A stretch of 64,000 nucleotides of DNA, taken from the NCBI GenBank assembly GCA_947494195.1, contig CANLUC010000001.1, positions 248,001-312,000 of the forward strand, read 5' to 3'. Under the pieces are notes generated by a model, which had not been told where the DNA came from, searched no databases, and worked only from the letters and a program-made list of their open reading frames with translations. The first letter of the stretch is position 1. Each line of letters opens with the position of its first letter. Source of the stretch: an uncultured Nesterenkonia sp. Its GTDB lineage: Bacteria; Actinomycetota; Actinomycetes; Actinomycetales; Micrococcaceae. Shown here in pieces: positions 9,508 through 19,047 of the stretch. The position numbers were made by a program, and so were the translations under genes.

Positions 9508-10470
9508 TCAGCGCAGCCCGCTGAAGATGTCGTGCTCCGGAAGCTCGGTCTCCACCTTCGACTCCACCAACACGTAGTCGTCATAGGGGTAGACCTCGCG
9601 CAGGAAGTCATTGGGCGTCGCGAAGAAGAAGCCATCTGGCTCGACCTGGGTGCGGTGTGCCCGCAGCGCCCGGTCGCGGTGCTCCAGGAAGCTGCCCACG
9701 GGGATCTTCGTGGTGACCTCATGCTCGGTCATCCAGGAGATCGACCCGTCGCGGAAGGCCCGCAGCCGATCTTCATAGGGCGACTCATAGCCGGCCTCGA
9801 GCAGCGCATTGTGGATCGCTTCGAACCGCCCAGGGTTGAAGGCTCGGTCGTAGTAGAGCTTCTGCGGCGTCCAGGCCTCACCCAGATCCTGATACCGCGT
9901 CGAGTCCCCGGCTGCGTAGTAGGCCTCCACGGTGATCTTGTGGCTCATGATGTGGTCCGGGTGCGGGTAGCCGCCGACCTCGTCGTAGGAGAGGATCACG
10001 TGCGGGCGGAACTTGCGCACTAGGCGCACCAGCGGGGCCGAGGCCTGCTCCAGCGGGAGCGTGGCGAAGCTGCCAAAGGGCAGCGGAGGCGTCGGGTCCC
10101 CCTCCGGAAGGCCAGAGTCGGCGAAGCCGAGCCAGGTGTGCTCGATGGCCAGCGCCTCGGCGGCCTCTGCCATCTCCATCCGACGCACCCCCGGGAGGTC
10201 GCGGTGGGAGGCGTAGATCTCCCCCGCCGCAGGGTTCAGCAGGCTTCCCTGCTCTCCCCCGGTCGCCGTGACCACCATGACCTCCGCCCCCGCAGCGACA
10301 TAGGCCGCCATCATCGCAGCACCCTTGGAGGACTCGTCATCGGGGTGGGCGTGGACGGCGAGCATCCGCAGACCGGTGGAGTCCGGGAGCTTCTGGGCCG
10401 CTGAATGTGCAGGTGATGCTTCCTGAGAGGTCATCTTGGAGGCAGTGGGGTGTGAGCTCGACATAAGCAC
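9508..10470 (-). CDS. mca: Mycothiol conjugate amidase Mca (PIG-L family)
   Basis: MLAVHAHPDDESSKGAAMMAAYV...VVTATGGEQGS; HPDHIMSH. Confidence 0.9.
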   Translation of the reverse strand: MLMSSSHPTASKMTSQEASPAHSAAQKLPDSTGLRMLAVHAHPDDESSKGAAMMAAYVAAGAEVMVVTATGGEQGSLLNPAAGEIYASHRDLPGVRRMEMAEAAEALAIEHTWLGFADSGLPEGDPTPPLPFGSFATLPLEQASAPLVRLVRKFRPHVILSYDEVGGYPHPDHIMSHKITVEAYYAAGDSTRYQDLGEAWTPQKLYYDRAFNPGRFEAIHNALLEAGYESPYEDRLRAFRDGSISWMTEHEVTTKIPVGSFLEHRDRALRAHRTQVEPDGFFFATPNDFLREVYPYDDYVLVESKVETELPEHDIFSGLR

Positions 10471-10484
10471 CTAGAATAGTCCTG

Positions 10485-10940
10485 ATGACAGAGTCCAGCA
10501 CCACCGAAGCCGCAGCCTCCGGTGACATGGAGACACCTCACGGCATGGAGTCCCGGTATGGCGCTCCGAAGCGCCGAATCTCAGCGAAATCCCAACGGTG
10601 GATGATTCTCGGAGCGTTTCTGCTGACCCTCGCCGCGATGATCTACGTCACCGTGGCCAATGCCGTCGATCAGATCGATCACAACGACGTCGGCTACACC
10701 ATCGCCTCCGACACCGAAGCTGAAGTAGACTTCCAGGTGACGAAGGATTTCGACGCCACCGTGCAGTGCATGGTCCAGGTGCTCAACAGCAGCTACGCGG
10801 TTGTCGGTGCAGACATCGTCACCCTCGGCCCGCAGGACGGGTCGAACCCAGAAGATCGCAGCCAATATTACAGCACTGATGTGCGGACAGAGTCTCGCGG
10901 AGTCTCAGGAGTGGTGGATTCCTGCTGGCACGCTGACTGA
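10485..10940 (+). CDS. DUF4307 domain membrane protein
   Basis: Single TM near N-terminus and actinobacterial DUF4307-like pattern; divergent from mca. Confidence 0.75.
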   Translation: MTESSTTEAAASGDMETPHGMESRYGAPKRRISAKSQRWMILGAFLLTLAAMIYVTVANAVDQIDHNDVGYTIASDTEAEVDFQVTKDFDATVQCMVQVLNSSYAVVGADIVTLGPQDGSNPEDRSQYYSTDVRTESRGVSGVVDSCWHAD

Positions 10941-11012
10941 CTGCTGCGTCTTCAGCATCACCCAAAGAGCTCTAGCAGACGGGCTCCATTCTCCCCGTGA
11001 GGGGCGTGCCCC

Positions 11013-11867
11013 GTGAAACCCGACTCCCTGTTCTTCCGACTCCGTGGCGTGATCGCGCTCGTGCTTCTGCTCTGCTTCGTGGTCGCCTTCGTGCTCAGTG
11101 CCTGCGGACCCGCCTACGAGGTGCCCGACAGCGAAGGTCGGAGCGCCACAGTGCTCGCCGCGCCCTCGACCAAGCCAGCCCTGGGTCAGCTCGACTCCGA
11201 CCTGAGAGAGCACAGCAGCACACTCTCCGCCGAGGTCGAGTACCTGGACACTGAGACGATGGCGGCGCGGATCGATGCCGCTCCGCAGGCCGATATCGTG
11301 CTGACCGCGTCCCGTGAACAGATGCAGGACCTCGCCCGCGAGGGTCAGATCTCCGGGGAGCCGCTGCCGCTGGCGAGCAACCGGCTGGTGCTGGTGACCT
11401 CGGCGGAGAACCCGCATGCGATACGGGACTTCGATGACTTCGCCGAGCGCGCCGGCGACCTGCGGGTGAGCACCTGCGCGGCGGATGCGCCCTGCACCGC
11501 GCAGGTCGCCGACCTCGTCGCCGACTACGAGCTTGAGCTGCGGGCGACGGACGCGGCGCTGGCCCGGGCGAGCACCGCCGACGGGCCGCAGACACCGCTG
11601 TCCGATCTGGCCGCCGGTCGCAGCGACGCGGCGCTGGCCTATGTCACCGACGCCCTGGCCGAGGACTCCCCGCTGCAGACCTTCGAGGTTCCAACCTCGG
11701 CGCAGAGCACCACTCAGATCTGGGCAGGGGTGCTGGAAGACCCGCGGCATGACGCCGCGGCCGAGGATTTCTTCCACGTGCTGGCAGGTGAGAAGGGGCG
11801 TTCCGCGTTCAGCGAAGCTGGCTTCCTTCCTGCTCCCGCCGCGGAAACGGGAGCCAGCTCCCACTGA
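11013..11867 (+). CDS. Orphan ModA-like extracellular solute-binding lipoprotein
   Basis: Lipobox VLSAC; ADIVLTASREQMQDLAREG, LASNRLVLVTSAENP typical of molybdate/sulfate binding proteins. Confidence 0.7.
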   Translation: MKPDSLFFRLRGVIALVLLLCFVVAFVLSACGPAYEVPDSEGRSATVLAAPSTKPALGQLDSDLREHSSTLSAEVEYLDTETMAARIDAAPQADIVLTASREQMQDLAREGQISGEPLPLASNRLVLVTSAENPHAIRDFDDFAERAGDLRVSTCAADAPCTAQVADLVADYELELRATDAALARASTADGPQTPLSDLAAGRSDAALAYVTDALAEDSPLQTFEVPTSAQSTTQIWAGVLEDPRHDAAAEDFFHVLAGEKGRSAFSEAGFLPAPAAETGASSH

Positions 11868-11882
11868 ACTGTTCGGTCCTGA

Positions 11883-11911
11883 TTGTGAATCCGGAGCGGC
11901 CCCACTACCAT
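11883..11911 (+). promoter_or_regulatory. Sigma-70 type promoter for greA
   Basis: TTGTGA-17 bp-TACCAT. Confidence 0.65.
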
Positions 11912-11928
11912 GTGTGGAACGCAACAAC

Positions 11929-11992
11929 ACCCCGCCGAGGCAGGTTCCGGACTCAGGGCCGGAGCACTATGCCGTCCCCCGGCGGGGTCTTT
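11929..11992 (+). promoter_or_regulatory. greA leader attenuator-like hairpin
   Basis: ACCCCGCCG (11929-11937) / CGGCGGGGT (11980-11988) followed by ctttgc, nested TCCGG/CCGGA hairpin. Confidence 0.55.
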
Positions 11993-12014
11993 GCATGAAA
12001 AGGAGAGATGAACC

Positions 12015-12515
12015 GTGTCAACGCACAGCCCCGAGATCGACGAGAATGCCCAGTGGCTCACCCAGGAGGCCTACGACCGGCTGAAGGGCGAGCTTGCGCA
12101 CCTCAGCGGACCCGGCCGTCAGGAGATCGTTGACCGCATCGAGTCCGCCCGCGAAGAGGGCGACCTCAAGGAGAACGGCGGCTACCACGCCGCCAAGGAA
12201 GAGCAGGGCAAGGCCGAGGCACGCATCCGCTACCTCAGCGACCTGCTCGAGAACGCCTATGTGGGCGACGCCCCCACCGGCGACACCGTGGTGCCCGGAA
12301 TGCTGGTCGAGGCCAAGATCGCCGGCAACACGATGAAGTTCCTCTTCGGCAACCGCGAGATCGCCGGAGACACCGACCTTGAGGTCTACTCCGAGCGCTC
12401 CCCCATCGGCGAGGCCATCAACGGAGCCAAGCCCGGAGACAAGCTCAGCTACTCCGCGCCCAACGGCAAGGACATCACTGTGGAGATCATCTCCGCAGAG
12501 CCTTTCAAGGGCTGA
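12015..12515 (+). CDS. greA: Transcription elongation factor GreA
   Basis: LTQEAYDRLKGELAHL..., RIESAREEGDLKENGGYHAAKEEQGKAEARI. Confidence 0.95.
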   Translation: MSTHSPEIDENAQWLTQEAYDRLKGELAHLSGPGRQEIVDRIESAREEGDLKENGGYHAAKEEQGKAEARIRYLSDLLENAYVGDAPTGDTVVPGMLVEAKIAGNTMKFLFGNREIAGDTDLEVYSERSPIGEAINGAKPGDKLSYSAPNGKDITVEIISAEPFKG

Positions 12516-12573
12516 ACCTGCTGCTGACTGGCCTGAACCGGTCCTCACGGACAGCTTCAGGCCAGCCTCGGCC

Positions 12574-12623
12574 CAGACGACGACGGCGGCCCCTCTCAGC
12601 TGAGGGGCCGCCGTCGTCGTCTG
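12574..12623. terminator. Bidirectional terminator between convergent greA and ilvA
   Basis: 22-bp perfect stem CAGACGACGACGGCGGCCCCTC/GAGGGGCCGCCGTCGTCGTCTG, 6-nt loop. Confidence 0.85.
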
Positions 12624-12658
12624 TGGTCCGGTCGGTCAGATGCTGGGGCGCCCAGCGC

Positions 12659-13957
12659 TCAGTGCGGCGGGACGATCGGCTCGTAGCCCTGGGCTCGGAG
12701 ACGGTTGAGCACGCGCTCGGAATGTTCGGCTCCCTTGGTCTCCATATTGATCACGATGGAGACCTCACCCATGGACAGCGCGCCGCCGATCCGGCTGTGA
12801 TCCACACCGGTCACATTGGCATCGGCGTCGGCGATGATCTGCGAGATCGTCGCGAGCTCACCGGGAAGATCCTTGAGCATCATCTTCACCGTGAGGAAAC
12901 GATCCGCCGCGGAGAGGCCGTGCTGGATCACGCGCAGCATCAGCATCGGGTCGATGTTGCCGCCGGAGAGCACTGCCACGACGTTCTTGGACTCGAGGCC
13001 CAGCTCGGTCAGCTTGCCCTCCATCAGTGCCGCCACCGAGACGGCTCCGGCGGGCTCGACGACCATCTTGGAGCGCTCGAGCAGGAAGATCAGCGCACGC
13101 GCGATGGCGTCCTCGCTGACCGTCACGACCTCGTCGACAAGCTCCTTGATGATCTCGAAGGGAATCTCCCCGGGCCGTCCCACCGCGATGCCGTCGGCGA
13201 TGGTGCGCACACCTTGGATCGGCACCAGCGCATCGGCGGCGAGCGAAGGCGGGTACGCGGCGGCGTTCTCGGCCTGAACACCGATGATCTTCACCTCTCG
13301 GCCCAGCCGCGCCGCCTGCTGCTTGATCGCGACGGCTGAGCCGGCGAGCAGGCCTCCCCCGCCGATCCCCATGATGACGGTGTCGACCTGGGGCTCCTGC
13401 TCCAGGATCTCCAGGCCGATGGTCCCCTGCCCGGCGACCACATCGGTGTTGTTGAAGGGGTGGATGAACACGGACCCGGTCTCATCCGAGTGCCGCTGGG
13501 CCTCGGAGAGCGCCTCATCCACATTGGACCCGTAGAGGATGACCTCGGCGCCGTGATCGCGGGTGGCGGCCAGCTTCGGCAGCGCGACGCCGCGGGGCAT
13601 GTAGATCTTGGCGGTGATGCCCAGCTTCTTGGCGGCCAGCGCCACGCCCTGGGCATGGTTGCCCGCTGAGGCTGCGACGACGCCGCGGGCCTTCTCCTCC
13701 TCGGAGAGCCGCGCCATGCGCACATAGGCCCCGCGGACCTTGAAGGAGCCGGCGCGCTGGAGGTTCTCCGCCTTCAGGTGCACGGTCCCGTCGATGATGC
13801 GGCCCAAGGCACGTGAGTGTTCCATGGGGGTGCGCACGATGATGCCAGCGAGCAGTTCCTGCGCCGCCTGGATGTCCTCGAGCTGCACGCTGAGCTGGGA
13901 CCCGGGGCGCAGCGGAGCGCCCGCGGTCATGTCTGGGAAGTGCTGGATCTGTGTCAT
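12659..13957 (-). CDS. ilvA: Threonine ammonia-lyase (threonine dehydratase)
   Basis: PLP Lys motif AGSFKVRGAY, ASAGNHAQGVAL, GGGGLLAG, C-terminal ACT-like domain. Confidence 0.9.
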   Translation of the reverse strand: MTQIQHFPDMTAGAPLRPGSQLSVQLEDIQAAQELLAGIIVRTPMEHSRALGRIIDGTVHLKAENLQRAGSFKVRGAYVRMARLSEEEKARGVVAASAGNHAQGVALAAKKLGITAKIYMPRGVALPKLAATRDHGAEVILYGSNVDEALSEAQRHSDETGSVFIHPFNNTDVVAGQGTIGLEILEQEPQVDTVIMGIGGGGLLAGSAVAIKQQAARLGREVKIIGVQAENAAAYPPSLAADALVPIQGVRTIADGIAVGRPGEIPFEIIKELVDEVVTVSEDAIARALIFLLERSKMVVEPAGAVSVAALMEGKLTELGLESKNVVAVLSGGNIDPMLMLRVIQHGLSAADRFLTVKMMLKDLPGELATISQIIADADANVTGVDHSRIGGALSMGEVSIVINMETKGAEHSERVLNRLRAQGYEPIVPPH

Positions 13958-15402
13958 TCGCGTCTACCCTCATCCTCCAGCCGGGAGTGGTCCTCTTCGG
14001 CGATGGTAGCGCTTTGGTCGGGGTGCGCGTCGCTGTGCGTCGCCTCTGGGCTGATGTCCGACTGCGATTCGGTGCGGGTCATGGTTCCTGTCGAAGCACC
14101 GCGGCGGCGACCGAAGCCCGGGCGATCGGGGTCCAGACCGGGGATGGTCTCCTTGAGCCGGCGGGTGATGTTGGCCAGGGAGGCCTGCTCCTCGGCCTCC
14201 TGGACCTCCTTCTGGGCGGCGCGCTTGACGGCCTCTTCCTTCTCGAGGCGCTCCATCGCTATCGCTTCGGGGTCCCCGCGCCACTCCTCCTTGACCAGGT
14301 ACTGCGCGGCGCGGTTCACAAAGGCCAGGACCGGCACGGCGAAGAGCGCGCCGACGACGCCCAGCAGCGTGGTGCCTGCGGTCACGGCGAGGATCACTGC
14401 CAGCGGGTGCAGGCGCACCGCCTTGCCCATCACGACGGGCTGGAGGATGTTGGACTCGATCTGCTGGACCAGCAGCACGACGCCGACCATGAGCAGCGCA
14501 TTGACCAGGCCGTTGGCGACCAGGGCGAGGATCACGGCGACGGCGCCGGTGACCACTGCGCCGACGATCGGGATGAAGGAGCCGAGGAAGACGAGCACCG
14601 CGACGGGCAGTGCGAGCGGAACACCGAGGATGGCGGCGCCCACACCGATGCCCACAGCGTCGACGGCGGCCACGAAGACCTGTACGCGCATATAGGACCC
14701 CAGCGCCGTCCAGCCGCGTCGTCCCGCGCCATGGATCGCGGGGCGGTGCTTGCCGGGGGCGAAGAACACCAGGAAGTCCCAGATCTTGCGTCCGTCGGCC
14801 AGGAAGAAGATCAGGGTGAACAGGGCGAGGATGCCGCCGATGACCACATTGCCCGCGGTGGAGCCCAGCGCCATCGCGCCGCCGAGGATCGCCTCGGAGT
14901 TGTCCTGCAGGTAAGTGAGGCCCTCTTCAAGCCCCTGGTTGATCTGGTCAGCGGAGATCTGGATGCCGAAGCCTGCGGCGGTCTCCTCCGCGAGCGTCAC
15001 GAGTTCGAAGAGACCTTCGGTCACCTGGCTCGCCATCTCAGAGAAGCCCTGGACGAGCTGCTGTCCGACGAGCCAGAGCAGTGCGGTGACGAATCCGATC
15101 AGCACGATCAACGTCGTGATAGCTGCCAGGATCCTGGGGAACTTGAGCTTGACGAAGAGATTGTGCAGCGGTCGCAGCAGCGTGGCCAGCAACGCGGCGA
15201 CCAACAGCGGGATCAGCAGCAGCGAGACGTGGCTGAGCAGCCAGATCAGCACGCCGATGAAGGCGAGGATGATGATGACCCGCCAGGACCAGGCGGCCGC
15301 GATTCGGACGCCCCAGGGGACGTCATCCTGGATCCGCTGCTCCTCGGCCATCCGCGGCGGGACGTCCTCTTCCATCAGCTCGATCTTTTCCACTGTGTTC
15401 AT
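13954..15402 (-). CDS. AI-2E family transporter (PerM-like)
   Basis: Multi-TM, LGSFIPIVGAVVTGAVAVILALVANG, HPLAVILAVTAGTTLLGVVGALFAVP. Confidence 0.88.
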   Translation of the reverse strand: MNTVEKIELMEEDVPPRMAEEQRIQDDVPWGVRIAAAWSWRVIIILAFIGVLIWLLSHVSLLLIPLLVAALLATLLRPLHNLFVKLKFPRILAAITTLIVLIGFVTALLWLVGQQLVQGFSEMASQVTEGLFELVTLAEETAAGFGIQISADQINQGLEEGLTYLQDNSEAILGGAMALGSTAGNVVIGGILALFTLIFFLADGRKIWDFLVFFAPGKHRPAIHGAGRRGWTALGSYMRVQVFVAAVDAVGIGVGAAILGVPLALPVAVLVFLGSFIPIVGAVVTGAVAVILALVANGLVNALLMVGVVLLVQQIESNILQPVVMGKAVRLHPLAVILAVTAGTTLLGVVGALFAVPVLAFVNRAAQYLVKEEWRGDPEAIAMERLEKEEAVKRAAQKEVQEAEEQASLANITRRLKETIPGLDPDRPGFGRRRGASTGTMTRTESQSDISPEATHSDAHPDQSATIAEEDHSRLEDEGRRE

Positions 15403-15545
15403 TGGTACATCCTGACATGGCTTGCAGGTCTTCCCTACAAAGACGGGCCCGCCCCACGCAGCGCATGCGTCGGTCGGGCCCGCCAGCTCTCTAGGGAGAG
15501 CCTCGCAGGGTCACCGCCAGCTCCGCGTGGGACCCCACAGGACAG

Positions 15546-16469
15546 CTATTCCGCCATAGATCGAACGATGGCGATCACGCGAAGGATCTCGATGTAGAGC
15601 CACACCAGCGAGACGGTGAGACCGAAGGCGGCGGCCCAGCCGTACTTCTGGGCGACGCCGGCGTCCACGCCTTCCTGGATGTTGGTGAAGTCCATGACCA
15701 GGGAGTAGGAGGCCAGCAGGATGGCGAAGACGCCGATCGCGATGCCGAACCAGCCCGAGCGCAGACCGAACATGCCCATGTCGGTGAACATCATCAGCCC
15801 GAAGTTCATCAGTGAGAACACGGCGTAGCCGATGATCGCCACGAAGAAGATCTTGTTCAGCTTCGGGGTGGCACGGATCTTGCCGGACTTGAACAGCGCC
15901 AGGATGGTGCCGAAGACCGCCACGGTGGCCATGACGGCCTGCACCGCGATGCCCGGGAACTGGGTTTCCAGGAACATCGTGATCGCACCGAGGAAGAATC
16001 CCTGGGTCGCGCTGTAGGCCAGGATCAGAGCCGGGCTCGGCTCCTTCTTGAAGGCGTTGGCGAGTCCGAGTCCGAAGCCGACCAGAGCCGCGACGAGCGC
16101 GAGGCCCATGACCAGACCGGGCATGACCACACCGAGTGCGACGGCGACCGCGGCACCCACCAGGAGCACCGCGAAGCTGGTGACGGTCTTGCGGATGACG
16201 TCGTCGTAGGTCATCGGCGCGCCCTGCGAACCGGCGGCGTCGGGGAGGTTGTACTGCTGGTTCAGCTGGTCGGTGCTGGCGCGTCCTGCTCCGGCCTGCT
16301 GGCCTGGCATCCCGTACTGAGTGGCGAAGGGCTGGCCCTGAGCAGGGCTCTGCTGGCGCTGCTGCTCGGTGACGCCACCCTGGTCATTCATGTAGAACCG
16401 GCGCCGCTCGCGCTTCTTCTCGCTGAACTGGTCAGGGAAGGCACCGGTGTTGAAGATCGGGTTGGACAT
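15546..16469 (-). CDS. Bax inhibitor-1/YccA family membrane protein
   Basis: Seven hydrophobic segments, Gln-rich N-terminus, C-terminal ...AAFGLTVSLVWLYIEILRVIAI. Confidence 0.88.
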   Translation of the reverse strand: MSNPIFNTGAFPDQFSEKKRERRRFYMNDQGGVTEQQRQQSPAQGQPFATQYGMPGQQAGAGRASTDQLNQQYNLPDAAGSQGAPMTYDDVIRKTVTSFAVLLVGAAVAVALGVVMPGLVMGLALVAALVGFGLGLANAFKKEPSPALILAYSATQGFFLGAITMFLETQFPGIAVQAVMATVAVFGTILALFKSGKIRATPKLNKIFFVAIIGYAVFSLMNFGLMMFTDMGMFGLRSGWFGIAIGVFAILLASYSLVMDFTNIQEGVDAGVAQKYGWAAAFGLTVSLVWLYIEILRVIAIVRSMAE

Positions 16470-16669
16470 GGTGTGACCGCACTCCTATCGGTGCTCGGGT
16501 GGATGTCTCATCGTTCGTCCTCGCAGGTCACGGCTGAACGGCCGGTCGCACGCACGAGGGACGAGTCCTCCCCCATTCTAACTGCCGACCCCCTGGTGAA
16601 CATGATTGAGACTGGGAATCCACTGAGAATCTGCCGCAGGCTGAAACACCGTCGGGGTTGGCACTATAT

Positions 16670-16684
16670 TTGAACAGTGTTCAA
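16670..16684 (+). promoter_or_regulatory. BioQ-like operator overlapping bioY start
   Basis: TTGAACAGTGTTCAA perfect palindrome (TGAAC-N3-GTTCA) next to a TATATT -10-like hexamer. Confidence 0.6.
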
Positions 16685-17318
16685 TAGATCTCAGACTCTC
16701 AGTGACCCCGCTGACTCCACCCGGGCAACCGCCGGCCCCAGCACAGCGGTGCGCAGCATCTCGCAGATGGCCATGTTTGCCGCCCTGGTGGCAGTGCTCG
16801 GCCAGCTTCCGGCGATCCCCCTCGCGGGCGGCGTCCCGATCACGCTGCAGACCTTGGGCGTGATGCTCGCCGGGGCGGTGCTGGGGCCGTGGCGCGGCGC
16901 CGGCGCCATCGTCCTGCTGCATCTGCTGGTGGCGGCAGGACTGCCCCTGCTCGCTCACGGGTCTGGTGGCCTGGGCGTCTTCGCCGGTCCCACCGCAGGC
17001 TTTGCGCTGGGCTGGATCCCGGGTGCGTTCCTCGTCGGGCTCATCACTCAGGCGTCCTGGCCGCTGCGACTCTGGCGCACCATCACCGGCACTGTGCTCG
17101 GCGGCATCCTGGTGGTCTATGCCTGCGGCCTGCCCGTGATGGCGTTCCAGCTGGGTCTCAGTCTGCAGCAGGCGCTTCTGCTGAATCTCGCCTTCGTCCC
17201 CGGTGATGTGGTCAAGGCCGTCATCGCGATCATGTTGACTCACTCACTCGCCCGGGCCTACCCCGCACCGTTCACCCACGCCCGCCGACGACGCACCTCG
17301 CGCGGCCCCGCTCGATGA
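16677..17318 (+). CDS. bioY: Biotin ECF transporter S component BioY
   Basis: GGVPITLQTLGVMLAGAVLGPWRGAGAIVLHLL, GPTAGFALGWIPGAFLVG; GTG start. Confidence 0.92.
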   Translation: MFNRSQTLSDPADSTRATAGPSTAVRSISQMAMFAALVAVLGQLPAIPLAGGVPITLQTLGVMLAGAVLGPWRGAGAIVLLHLLVAAGLPLLAHGSGGLGVFAGPTAGFALGWIPGAFLVGLITQASWPLRLWRTITGTVLGGILVVYACGLPVMAFQLGLSLQQALLLNLAFVPGDVVKAVIAIMLTHSLARAYPAPFTHARRRRTSRGPAR

Positions 17319-17351
17319 TGGCGAGCGCGCGATTTGTGATGGGGTGAATCG

Positions 17352-17960
17352 GTGATTCCGCTCTACCGGCCAGGAGACTCGGCGCTGCACCGGATGCCGG
17401 TGGGGGCCAAGTTTCTCTTCATCTTCCTTGCGGCCCTGGCTGCCTCGCTCTTCCGCGAGAACCTCTGGGTCCTGCTGAGCATCTGGACAGCAGTGCTCAG
17501 CGGATACCTGCTCGCCGGGATGGGCCTGCGCGGGCTCTTCGCTCAGCTGTGGCGGATGAAGTGGCTGGTCGTGGTGCTGACCATTCCGCAGCTGATCTTC
17601 CTGACTCCCGAGGAGACAAGTTTCAATGTGAGCCGCGTGCTCGCCGTCGTGCTGCTGGCGGCGCTGTTCACGCTGACCACCGCCACCTCAGACATCCTCG
17701 CCGCCTGTGAACGCGCGCTGCGCCCGTTGGACCGCCCGCTGCGCCGCGTCGGGCTCAGCGCCGAGCGGATCTCGCTCGCGCTGTCCCTGACGATCCGCTC
17801 GGTCCCGGTGATCCTTTCCTTCTACGCGGAGATCCGTGAAGCCCAGCGGGCGCGCGGCATGCGACCCACCCCGCGCGCCACCGTGATGCCGCTGCTGGTG
17901 ATGAGTCTGCGCCACGCCGAGGAGACCGCGGAGGCGCTGGCAGCTCGTGGCGTGCACTGA
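17352..17960 (+). CDS. ECF transporter T component (EcfT/BioN-like)
   Basis: SALHRMPVGAKFLFIFL, FYAEIREAQRARGMRP; GTG start. Confidence 0.85.
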   Translation: MIPLYRPGDSALHRMPVGAKFLFIFLAALAASLFRENLWVLLSIWTAVLSGYLLAGMGLRGLFAQLWRMKWLVVVLTIPQLIFLTPEETSFNVSRVLAVVLLAALFTLTTATSDILAACERALRPLDRPLRRVGLSAERISLALSLTIRSVPVILSFYAEIREAQRARGMRPTPRATVMPLLVMSLRHAEETAEALAARGVH

Positions 17961-18068
17961 ATCCCCAGGTCATACCCCTTGCTTTGGCCTGGTTTCGCCG
18001 AGCCTGGCCGTGGTAGGACTGCTGGAGAGCCAGGCGTGAGAGCCCTGCCCGACCGGCGAAGGAGAAGA

Positions 18069-19031
18069 ATGCGACGCACCACGGCCCAGCTGATTCCCAC
18101 CGTGACGACCATAGGCTGCCTCAGCGTGCTGCTGCTGACCAGCTGCGGGGCCGACGACGCGGACTCGAGCGCCGTGTCCGGACCGACGCAGAGTGAGTCC
18201 TCTCCCGCGGCAGGCCCTGATCCCTCCACAGACCAGGCCACCGGCCAGGCCACGGACGATTCCGGTGCCCCCCAGGATCCTTCCGAGGGTGCCACCGAGG
18301 AGCCCAGCGCCGCAGAGACGTCCAGCTCATCCGCAGAGGCTGAGACGCGCCGCCCGCCGGGTGGTGGCCTGCCTCCAGGTGGCGGGGACCGGCTCGAAGC
18401 TGGTGAGCTCGATGCGGCGATCCACGGGGAGGAAAGCGCGATCGGTTATTACTCCGAGGAAGGGGCAGAGGTCGGTGTGGCCGGGCTGGACCCGGCGGCG
18501 GATCCGCTGCGGGTCTATGCCGAACCCACCCGCTCCAGCGAGGTGGTGGGTGAGCTTGAATCCACCGATGCGGTGGAGCTGGGCGGCCGCGAACGCCAGC
18601 ACCGCGACGGAGAGGATCAGGGGCTGTGGACCGAGATTCGACTCGCTGACGGTTATGGCTGGCTCACCAGCTCACCTGGTCCGGGCGGGATCTATTGGTT
18701 CGGCGGCACCGAGGAGATCACCGAAGAGTTCCGCGAGGTTGCCTCAGAAGAGGACCCGCTCGATCTCGTCGAGGCGGTGGGTGACGCCCGGGTGGAGCGC
18801 GCCGGTGGCGGCGAAGACGGCATGGGGCCCTCCCGAGCGCTGATCAGTACGCCCGAAGACTTCGAGGAGGAGTTCTACCGGGTGGACATCACCGGGATGC
18901 CGGATGACTCGGTGAGCGGTGAGCGGCTCTTCATCACCCTTGAGGATGCCGGCGCCCGCCACGAGCTTCGCGAGGTGCGGCGCACGGTGATCTGCTATCG
19001 GGGCGTCACCGACAGCGGTCTGTGCACCTAG
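18069..19031 (+). CDS. Secreted lipoprotein with SH3-like region, hypothetical
   Basis: Signal peptide with lipobox LLTSCG; PLRVYAEPTRSSEVVGELESTDAVELGG...GYGWLTS resembles bacterial SH3 repeat. Confidence 0.65.
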   Translation: MRRTTAQLIPTVTTIGCLSVLLLTSCGADDADSSAVSGPTQSESSPAAGPDPSTDQATGQATDDSGAPQDPSEGATEEPSAAETSSSSAEAETRRPPGGGLPPGGGDRLEAGELDAAIHGEESAIGYYSEEGAEVGVAGLDPAADPLRVYAEPTRSSEVVGELESTDAVELGGRERQHRDGEDQGLWTEIRLADGYGWLTSSPGPGGIYWFGGTEEITEEFREVASEEDPLDLVEAVGDARVERAGGGEDGMGPSRALISTPEDFEEEFYRVDITGMPDDSVSGERLFITLEDAGARHELREVRRTVICYRGVTDSGLCT

Positions 19032-19047
19032 GCACCGCGCTGGAAGG

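Noticed and set aside
13951-15597. 548-aa plus-strand ORF opposite the AI-2E transporter
   Set aside because: Composition (D/H/E/Q-rich) is the complement of a membrane protein; no domain motifs
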